Below, piece after piece: positions 1 to 5,021 of a stretch of 5,021 nucleotides of DNA. This stretch comes from Bacilli bacterium (GTDB lineage Bacteria > Bacillota_I > Bacilli_A > RF39 > UBA660). The stretch is taken from contig JAAWCI010000048.1 in assembly GCA_022793145.1 (NCBI GenBank), forward strand, positions 1 through 5,021, in the 5' to 3' direction. The notes under the pieces are model-generated. The model was not told the DNA's origin. It was given only the letters and a program-made list of their open reading frames with translations, and did no database searches. The number at the start of each line of letters is the position of its first letter. Within the stretch, counting starts at the first letter, position 1. The position numbers were made by a program, and so were the translations under genes.

Positions 1-8
1 CATATCGT

Positions 9-37
9 AAAAAGTACTCATTAAGTAGTGCTTTTTT
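9..37 (+). terminator. Intrinsic terminator-like hairpin, probably bidirectional
   Basis: Positions 9-18 (AAAAAGTACT) pair with 27-36 (AGTGCTTTTT) in a 10-bp stem with one G-U pair and an 8-nt loop. A run of six T (32-37) closes the 3' side. The A-run at 9-13 makes the same structure a possible terminator on the - strand. It probably ends a gene upstream of the window: stop codons at 8-10 and 22-24 would fit such a gene's end, but no identifiable coding sequence remains. The stem is A/T-dominated, so its strength is uncertain. Confidence 0.6.
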
Positions 38-61
38 GATATATAAAACAAAAAGAAACGA

Positions 62-90
62 TATCAAAAAATAATTTCTTATGATACAAT
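62..90 (+). promoter_or_regulatory. Predicted promoter of the LysR-type regulator gene
   Basis: An extended -10 is present: TG at 82-83, then TACAAT at 85-90. The hexamer at the -35 position (62-67, TATCAA, 17-bp spacing) is poor, so recognition would rest on the extended -10. The predicted transcription start is near 97, giving a leader of about 31 nt before the ATG at 128. Confidence 0.55.
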
Positions 91-99
91 AATAAGAAA
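75..99. promoter_or_regulatory. Perfect dyad over the -10: possible autoregulatory operator
   Basis: TTTCTTAT (75-82) and ATAAGAAA (92-99) are exact inverted repeats separated by 9 bp. The -10 hexamer lies within the dyad. A protein bound here would block transcription, and negative autoregulation is common among LysR-type regulators. Assignment to this regulator is inference, and AT-rich DNA produces dyads by chance. Confidence 0.35.
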
Positions 100-127
100 A
101 AAAGTCATATTGGAGTGTGAAGTAAAA

Positions 128-1009
128 ATGGAAAGAATGAATGTAGAAAATTTTAACTATGATTCTATTAAATATTTTGTGAGTGTAGCAAGCCATGGAA
201 ATATTAGAAAAGCTGCATATTCTTTGGGAATATCACAATCAGCTCTTAGTCAATCAATGAAAAATTTAGAACAAACTTTGGGAGTTACTTTATTTAATCG
301 AAACACAAGAGGTATTATCTTAACATTAGAAGGAAAATTACTTTATGAAGAAGCCAAAATAGGAAAAGAATATTTTGAAAATGCTATCATTCAAATATTT
401 AGAATGAATAAATTTGAAACATTGAAAACCTTTAAAATTAGTACAAGTGGCACCTTATTTACCATCTTTATTGCACCAATTATGAGAAAAATTATAGAAA
501 AATATCCAAAAATAAACTTTGAAATTATTTCTGTAGCAACAGAAAAAGATGTTGTAGAAAAACTTCAAAAAGAAGAAATTGATTTGGCCCTTTTAAAAAC
601 GAGTGGAAGATTTCCTTTAAAAGAAGTAGCAACCCATAAATTAAAAGAATTAAATTATGCCTTTGTGTATCATAAAAATTATTTTCAGTTTGATAAAAAA
701 GTTCAAATTGACGCAATTAAAGATATTCCAGTTATCACAAAAAAACGAACAGGAAGAAATAATAGCTCTTGGGTTATGACATCTTTTAGTCATATTATCA
801 TTTGTGAAAGTGATAGAAACATTTTAGAGCTCATAAAAAGTGGAGCTGGTATTGGCGTCTATTCAAAAGAATATATAGAAGAGGAAAAACTATCCACAGT
901 AGAACTTGAAGATGTACCAGAAACCAAAAGAATTGTAGAAGCAAGCTTTTTAAACTCTAATAAGATTGCAAAAGATATTGTAGCAATGATGAAAAAAAAT
1001 CAATCATAA
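128..1009 (+). CDS. LysR-type transcriptional regulator
   Basis: This is a DNA-binding, ligand-responsive transcription factor of 293 residues, normal for the LysR family. The N-terminus (about residues 11-70) is the LysR winged helix-turn-helix: a tyrosine/phenylalanine-rich first helix, then the diagnostic pattern with AA, LGISQSALSQ, LE, LGVTLFNR and the T-EG wing motif. From about residue 90 to the end lies the periplasmic-binding-protein-like effector domain (start KISTSGTL; IDLALLK in the first lobe). The start ATG at 128 is chosen because GGAG at 112-115 can serve as its SD, although the 12-nt spacing is long. The in-frame TTG at 110 overlaps that SD and has none of its own. The gene lies 88 bp upstream of the kinase-exporter operon in the same direction, so it is the likely regulator of that operon. 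The effector cannot be deduced. The family assignment is secure; the target is inference. Confidence 0.95.
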   Translation: MERMNVENFNYDSIKYFVSVASHGNIRKAAYSLGISQSALSQSMKNLEQTLGVTLFNRNTRGIILTLEGKLLYEEAKIGKEYFENAIIQIFRMNKFETLKTFKISTSGTLFTIFIAPIMRKIIEKYPKINFEIISVATEKDVVEKLQKEEIDLALLKTSGRFPLKEVATHKLKELNYAFVYHKNYFQFDKKVQIDAIKDIPVITKKRTGRNNSSWVMTSFSHIIICESDRNILELIKSGAGIGVYSKEYIEEEKLSTVELEDVPETKRIVEASFLNSNKIAKDIVAMMKKNQS

Positions 1010-1013
1010 TTTA

Positions 1014-1051
1014 GTATAAGTTTTACTTATATCACATTCTATTTTGTGATA
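1014..1051. promoter_or_regulatory. Two abutting dyads: candidate LysR-type recognition and activation sites
   Basis: Dyad A: GTATAAG (1014-1020) faces CTTATAT (1026-1032) across 5 bp. It contains a symmetric T-N11-A (T1017 to A1029), the LysR box rule. Dyad B: TATCACA (1030-1036) faces TGTGATA (1045-1051) across 8 bp. Neither is followed by a T-run, so neither resembles an intrinsic terminator. Relative to the predicted start near 1087, dyad A is centred at about -64 and dyad B at about -46. These match the usual places of LysR-family recognition and activation sites. Binding by the adjacent regulator is inferred. Confidence 0.45.
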
Positions 1052-1071
1052 GCAAACTTTAAAACAATCTA

Positions 1072-1080
1072 TGCTATAAT
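1072..1080 (+). promoter_or_regulatory. Predicted promoter of the kinase-exporter operon
   Basis: A consensus extended -10 is present: TGC at 1072-1074 followed by TATAAT at 1075-1080. No good -35 hexamer lies 16-18 bp upstream (around 1052-1058 the sequence is GCAAACT). A good -10 with a poor -35 is typical of activator-dependent promoters and agrees with the candidate regulator sites at 1014-1051. The expected start near 1087 would leave a leader of only about 11 nt. Confidence 0.6.
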
Positions 1081-1086
1081 TTTTTT

Positions 1087-1093
1087 GAGGTGG
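1087..1093 (+). promoter_or_regulatory. Strong ribosome binding site that sets the kinase start at 1098
   Basis: GAGGTGG at 1087-1093 is close to the full anti-SD complement and lies 4-7 nt before the ATG at 1098. The ATG at 1195, which opens the longest uninterrupted frame, has no SD-like sequence before it. Translation therefore very probably starts at 1098, in a frame that hits TAA at 1230 unless the frame change at 1208-1214 is corrected. Confidence 0.8.
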
Positions 1094-1097
1094 AAGT

Positions 1098-2916
1098 ATG
1101 AAGTTTGATGATATTGCATTTTTGAAAGAGATAAAAGAATTTACACCTATCGAAGAAGGATATTCAGGAGCTTATAAATATTCCTTTTATAAAAATGAGA
1201 GAAAGTATTTTTTTAAAAGTAGGACGCTTTAAATTACAAACTGATTTAGAAAACTTATTGATAGAAGTAGGAATTAATCATCCAAAAATTATAGAGATGG
1301 GAAAGATGAATGAAGAATATAATTACATTATTGAAGAATATAGTGAAGGAGACAATCTCAAATACAAATTAAATCATTATGACAAAAAATTTATTTATGA
1401 ATTCGGTTTTAAAATAGGAAAGCAATATGGAAATTTGAGAAAAAAATTTCCAGATAAACATGTCTCAAAAAAATTTTTAGAAAAACATAAAAATGATGTA
1501 AAAAATAGAATTAAGGATTTAGAAACAGAAATAGAAAATCATAAAAAAGAAATTCAACCAGAACAACTTGAATTTTTAGAATTTATGATACGATACCTAG
1601 AAAAAAATTTTTCATTTATCAAACACAGTAAATTCGTATTCGGTCATACGGATGTAAAACCAAGTAACTTTTTATTACATAAGAAAAAGATAATTGCAAC
1701 AGATATAGAACATACAGATTATAAAGAACTATCATTGGCGCTCCTTTGGTCTTATGCAAGAGGGGACTATAAAAACGAAAAGAATATTGCTTTTACACAA
1801 GGCTATTTGGATGGATTATATAACTTAAATATCCCAAAGAATATACTTTATGCGTTCAATTATAACTATATTTATAATATGGTAAATTATTGTACTGATT
1901 ATTTAAAAGAACAAAACTATAAAAAAATGACTCGATTAATCACATATGTAAAAGAGCATTATATGAAAAATGGAACTATTATTATCAGTGAAAAACTAAG
2001 AAGCAATTCCAATATAAAAAACTTTCCAAAGTTAAAAAAATTTGATTTCGCACTTGTCGAAGGTTCTTATAGCCCAGATAATTTCACATTTGAATGTTCT
2101 AATAAAAAGAAACACTACTTTTTAAAAATTATAACAATGTCGGAAAAAAGATTTGAGCGCATTTTGAAATATTATAAGCTCTTAGAAGAGGAAAAAATTC
2201 CAATGAGTCCAGTTAGAGACTATGGAGTTTGTGAAAAAGATAAATGTTATTATGTTGTATTTGATTTTATTCCCTATAAAGAGATGAATGCAGAAAAAGA
2301 ACTAACCACATTCGAAGAGGGAAAAAAATATGGTCTTTTGGTTGCGAAATATTTAAAACGACTAAAAGGAAAAACCTTAGCAGAAATGTCTATTTTAGAT
2401 GACAAAAAATTATATTCTGACATTTTAGACCATGTAAATAAAGTGTATCAGTATGATAATTATAGTCAGTATGTCAAATGGTCAAAAGAAGAAACCATAA
2501 AATATATAGATACTTATATAAAGGAATTTCAAGAAGAACCTTTAAATTTAATTCATCGGGATATTAAATTTGGAAATATTTTATATGACAAAGGAGAAAA
2601 TTTGATATTTGTTGATAATGAAACGATTACATATAGCTATGACATTTTAAACTTCTTATATAACATTCATGATGGCTTTAGACCCAATGCGAATAAGGCA
2701 TATCATGGATTTGTAAATGGATATTTGAGTTATATGAATCAGGGAATTATTCCAAAAAGAATAGAAGGACAAGCAAAATTGTTACTCCTTTATTACTATT
2801 TTAGAATTGTGTTGGCCTTTCTAGAAAAAAGAGGAAAAGAAACAGAAATAGAAGAATATATGAATCTTTGTGAAGAATATATTGTGAAAGGAAAAACGGT
2901 AGAATGGCTAAACTAA
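1098..2916 (+). CDS. Tandem APH-like kinase, two phosphotransferase domains; frameshifted near its 5' end
   Basis: This gene encodes two consecutive kinases of the aminoglycoside phosphotransferase/choline kinase fold, which phosphorylate small molecules with ATP. From the ATG at 1098 the frame gives 44 residues and stops at 1230. The rest is open from the ATG at 1195 (573 residues). Removing one T from the run at 1208-1214 joins them into 605 residues. In the joined numbering, domain 1 (about 12-290) has loop EEGYSGAY (19-26), FLK lysine K40, HTDVKPSN (H183, D185, N190) and DIE (D202, E204). Domain 2 (about 305-600) has loop EGSYSP, lysine K343, HRDIKFGN (H486, D488, N493) and DNE (D506, E508). 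The C-lobes also match each other (GYL...IPK in both). All catalytic residues are present in both copies, so both could be active in an intact protein. Started at 1195, domain 1 keeps its lysine but loses the ATP loop. The stop overlaps the ABC transporter start. The substrate is unknown: an antibiotic, another small molecule or a peptide are all possible. No signal peptide or membrane segment is evident, so it is probably cytoplasmic. Alternatives to a real mutation are a sequencing error or slippage. Confidence 0.85.
1208..1214 (+). other. Frame change at a seven-T run in the kinase gene
   Basis: The frame from 1098 reads Y-F-F-K-S-R-T-L and then TAA at 1230-1232. With one T fewer it reads Y-F-L-K-V-G-R-F and continues to 2916. 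Domain 2 of the same protein has Y-F-L-K at the equivalent place (2116-2127), with the last three codons identical (TTT TTA AAA). The undamaged form therefore almost certainly has six T. A -1 ribosomal slip here would give an immediate TAA (1214-1216), so ordinary -1 frameshifting does not rescue the gene. Confidence 0.85.
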
Positions 2917-4637
2917 AACATTCTGCACTCAAACAATTATTAAAATTTTACAAAGCTCATATAAAATTGTATTTCGGTTTTTTCATCATATTGGTGATAA
3001 AGGCAGTAATTTCCTTTTTTAGTGCTCTTTTCATTTCGAAAATTATTTCTTATATGATGGAAGCAAATTACGAAAAAGCTTTCCAGTATGCAGTAATCAA
3101 CTTACTTGTTTTACTTTTCTATAGTATACTATCTATTATCAATACGTACTTTTATAAAAATCTAGAAAATCGAGTACGTTTTGACTTACAGCAAAAAATA
3201 ATAGAATCTGCTTTAAACATTAAAATGCAATATTATGATAATTTAAGCTCTGGAGTTATCGTAACAAGATTGACTTCTGATATCGATTATATTTCAGAGC
3301 GCTTTAAGTCTCTAACTGAAAAAATGGTCAATATCATGAGGAGAATATCTTACTTAGCTTATATTTTTGTTTTGGATATTCGAATTGGATTTTTGGTGTT
3401 GATTTCTGTTATGTTTGTATCTTTTGTTTATACAATTAGAATTCATTATTTATCGAAGTTAAAACCAAAAGTAAAAGCCAAACGGGAAATTGTGAACTCT
3501 AAAATTATAGAGACAATTAGAGCAATCAAAGATATCAAAACATTAAATTGTGATGAGAATGTTTTATCATTAATTGGAAGGGAACAAAAAGAATATATCA
3601 AAAGAGATAATCATGAATATTATGTTGGAATCACACTTTCAAAATTCACCGATATTGTAACATACATAAGTGATTTCATTTTTATTTTAATGAATATTTA
3701 TTTAATAGGAAAGGGAGATATCACAACAGCAATTTTTTATACTTGTTATCTTTATAAGGACCATACTTTTAGTCTTGCAAATGAAATAGGGGACTTTAGA
3801 TATAAGCTTGCAGAATGTGAAGTGTGTGCCAAAAGATTAATCGCGCTAGTTTATCCGAAAAACTATGACATAGATAGCTATGGAATAAAAAATATCAAAA
3901 ACTATGAGGGCGATATCAAATTTCAAAATGTTAGTTTTTCCTATATAGATGAAATTCCAGTTTTAAAACAAGTGTCCTTTGAAATTAAGCCAAAAAGTAC
4001 AGTCGCTTTTGTAGGAGAAAGTGGAAGTGGAAAAAGTACAATTACAAGCTTAATCGGACATCTATACTATAAAAATTCTGGTTCTATTCTATTTGGAAAT
4101 TATGAAATTGATGAATTAAACAAACAATTTATTCGAGACAATATTACAATTGTAAACCAATTTCCTTATTTATTTAATTTGTCGATTCGAGATAATTTCA
4201 AAATGATAAAGTCTGATATTACAGATGAAACCATCTGGAATGTATGTGAGAAAGTCCAATTGAAAGAGTTTATTGAATCATTGCCACTAGGATTAGATAG
4301 TATAATAGGAGAAGGCGGATGTCAACTTTCAGGTGGACAAAAGCAAAAACTTTGTATTGCCCGTTCTTTATGTAGAAATGTAAAAGTAATGATATTTGAT
4401 GAAGCAACAAGCTCATTAGATAATGTTTCTCAAAATGAGATTATGGAAATTATCCAAAATTTATCCAAAGATGTAACCGTTATTATGATTGCTCATCGAC
4501 TTTCTACAGTAGCATATGCTGATTCTATCATTTTAGTAAGAGATGGAGAAATTGTTGGAAGCGGAAAGCATGAGGAATTATTGAAAACAAATACTTATTA
4601 TAAATCATTATATTTAAAATCAATACAAAATAATTAA
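2904..4637 (+). CDS. ABC exporter half-transporter (fused membrane and ATPase domains)
   Basis: This is a 577-residue ATP-driven membrane exporter of the MsbA/multidrug/peptide-exporter type, expected to work as a dimer. The membrane domain (about 1-310) has hydrophobic segments near 24-47, 62-80, 145-158, 162-178, 250-269 and 274-286. The ATPase domain (about 335-577) is complete: A-loop Y347, Walker A GESGSGKST (371-379), Q-loop Q419, signature LSGGQ (475-479), Walker B IFDE with D499 and E500, D-loop SSLD (503-506) and H-loop H531. It should hydrolyse ATP, and a homodimer would have two competent sites. There is no N-terminal C39 peptidase domain, so it is not a leader-cleaving bacteriocin exporter. 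The start overlaps the kinase stop by 13 bp and only a weak AAAGGA (2887-2892) precedes it, which suggests translational coupling to the kinase. The substrate is unknown; one linked to the kinase is inferred from the operon. Confidence 0.95.
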   Translation: MAKLKHSALKQLLKFYKAHIKLYFGFFIILVIKAVISFFSALFISKIISYMMEANYEKAFQYAVINLLVLLFYSILSIINTYFYKNLENRVRFDLQQKIIESALNIKMQYYDNLSSGVIVTRLTSDIDYISERFKSLTEKMVNIMRRISYLAYIFVLDIRIGFLVLISVMFVSFVYTIRIHYLSKLKPKVKAKREIVNSKIIETIRAIKDIKTLNCDENVLSLIGREQKEYIKRDNHEYYVGITLSKFTDIVTYISDFIFILMNIYLIGKGDITTAIFYTCYLYKDHTFSLANEIGDFRYKLAECEVCAKRLIALVYPKNYDIDSYGIKNIKNYEGDIKFQNVSFSYIDEIPVLKQVSFEIKPKSTVAFVGESGSGKSTITSLIGHLYYKNSGSILFGNYEIDELNKQFIRDNITIVNQFPYLFNLSIRDNFKMIKSDITDETIWNVCEKVQLKEFIESLPLGLDSIIGEGGCQLSGGQKQKLCIARSLCRNVKVMIFDEATSSLDNVSQNEIMEIIQNLSKDVTVIMIAHRLSTVAYADSIILVRDGEIVGSGKHEELLKTNTYYKSLYLKSIQNN

Positions 4638-4638
4638 T

Positions 4639-4658
4639 ACTACCATTTGGTAGTTTTT
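4639..4658 (+). terminator. Intrinsic terminator after the ABC transporter gene
   Basis: ACTACC (4639-4644) pairs with GGTAGT (4649-4654) around a 4-nt loop, followed by more T to 4658, giving a T-run of five. The stem is only 6 bp, so termination may be partial. It begins 2 nt after the ABC stop codon and directly precedes a new promoter, so it marks the end of the operon. Confidence 0.65.
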
Positions 4659-4669
4659 CTTGATAAGTA

Positions 4670-4678
4670 TGTTATAAT
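4670..4678 (+). promoter_or_regulatory. Predicted promoter of the EVE-domain gene
   Basis: This is an extended -10: TGT at 4670-4672 and TATAAT at 4673-4678. No -35 is well placed: TTGATA at 4660-4665 is too close and TTGGTA at 4647-4652 too far (20 bp). Transcription should start near 4685, leaving about 16 nt before the ATG, with the SD GAGGG at 4691-4695. Confidence 0.6.
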
Positions 4679-4700
4679 GTAGTAAAGAGTGAGGGATACT

Positions 4701-5021
4701 ATGAATTATTTTTTGTCGCTGATAAACTTAGAAATATGGAATATGTTAGAAGAAGTAAAGAAGGAAGGACATATAGAAACGGTACTTGCTACCAAAGAAA
4801 TGAAACCAGGAGATATTGTATTTTTTTATGTTGGAAAAGAGAAAAATTTAGAGACTGCGGGTATTTATGCAATGGGTGAAATCATGACAAATCCATATAT
4901 TTATTATGGAAAACCAGAAGAATATTGTCACCAAAAAAATTCTGTTGATGTCCAATTCATAAAATTTGAATGTAATGAGCCATTTATTACTTATGATGAG
5001 TGTAAAAAATATATCAACCAA
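4701..5021 (+). CDS. EVE (PUA-like) domain protein, 3' end beyond window
   Basis: The frame is open from the ATG at 4701 to the window edge (107 residues, no stop). GAGGG at 4691-4695 lies 5 nt before the start. The fold is suggested by an early tryptophan (W13 in EIWNML), the strand motif MKPGDIVFFYVG (about 34-45), then AGIYAMGEI and a V-D-V strand (about 82-84). These resemble the EVE family, which is related to the PUA and YTH folds and thought to bind modified bases in nucleic acids. Stand-alone EVE proteins are somewhat longer than this fragment. EVE domains also occur fused to restriction-type nucleases, so a C-terminal partner domain cannot be excluded. A terminator and its own promoter separate it from the kinase-exporter operon, so a shared role is not implied. 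The family call is made from motif memory. Confidence 0.7.
   Translation, partial: MNYFLSLINLEIWNMLEEVKKEGHIETVLATKEMKPGDIVFFYVGKEKNLETAGIYAMGEIMTNPYIYYGKPEEYCHQKNSVDVQFIKFECNEPFITYDECKKYINQ

Noticed and set aside
9..71. An attenuator with mutually exclusive hairpins (9-36 versus 32-42/61-71)
   Set aside because: The competing arm at 61-71 is transcribed after the terminator, so it cannot prevent the first hairpin from forming. The predicted regulator promoter also starts transcription downstream of both.
3..74. Open frame from the window edge as the tail of an upstream coding gene
   Set aside because: It runs through the terminator-like hairpin and a low-complexity A-rich stretch with no recognisable protein character. 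The gene before it more likely ends at or before position 24.
525..716. A 63-codon open frame on the - strand
   Set aside because: It lies entirely inside the regulator gene, antisense to its effector domain, has no recognisable domain, and its composition is what the complement of lysine-rich AT-rich coding sequence gives.
1014..1051. Intrinsic terminator of the regulator gene
   Set aside because: Neither hairpin is followed by a T-run. The first T-run (1081-1086) comes after the promoter -10, so read-through from the regulator into the operon remains possible.
1206..1220. Programmed -1 ribosomal frameshifting at the T-run
   Set aside because: The required frame is +1. A -1 slip meets TAA immediately (1214-1216). 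No stop codon or strong SD-like stimulator is placed as in known bacterial +1 sites.
1098..1232. The 44-residue frame read as an independent small peptide, such as a precursor for a peptide-modifying kinase
   Set aside because: Its residues line up with the N-lobe of kinase domain 2 (EG loop, then YF-K) and continue smoothly into the long frame when one T is removed. It is the detached start of the kinase gene.

Overview
The window is strongly AT-rich. It has extended -10 promoters (TGnTATAAT type), GAGG-type Shine-Dalgarno (SD) sites and short hairpin-plus-T-run terminators, and most codons end in A or T. This points to a low-GC Bacillota (Firmicutes) chromosome. The species cannot be named from the sequence. 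All genes recognised are on the + strand. No RNA gene, insertion sequence or CRISPR array was seen.

Layout. 1-127: a terminator-like hairpin, probably ending an upstream gene outside the window, then the promoter of the first gene. 128-1009: a LysR-type transcriptional regulator (LTTR). 1010-1097: a short intergenic region with two adjacent dyads, a consensus extended -10 and a strong SD. 1098-2916: a large gene encoding two tandem aminoglycoside-phosphotransferase-like (APH/choline-kinase fold) domains. It is interrupted by a +1 frame change at a run of seven T (1208-1214). The open frame that starts at 1195 therefore lacks the ATP-binding loop of the first kinase domain, although that loop is still encoded just upstream in another frame. 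2904-4637: an ABC exporter half-transporter whose start overlaps the kinase stop by 13 bp. 4639-4658: a terminator. 4701-5021: the start of a separately promoted EVE/PUA-fold gene that runs off the window.

The kinase and ABC genes clearly form an operon. The LTTR gene lies immediately upstream in the same orientation, and a T-N11-A dyad sits about 64 bp before the predicted operon transcription start, where LTTR activators usually bind. The simplest model is a small inducible module in which the LTTR senses a ligand and induces a double kinase and an exporter. The kinase would phosphorylate a small molecule or peptide that the transporter handles. The substrate is unknown. The most notable observation is the frameshift, because the second kinase domain of the same protein gives an internal template showing what the undamaged sequence should be.
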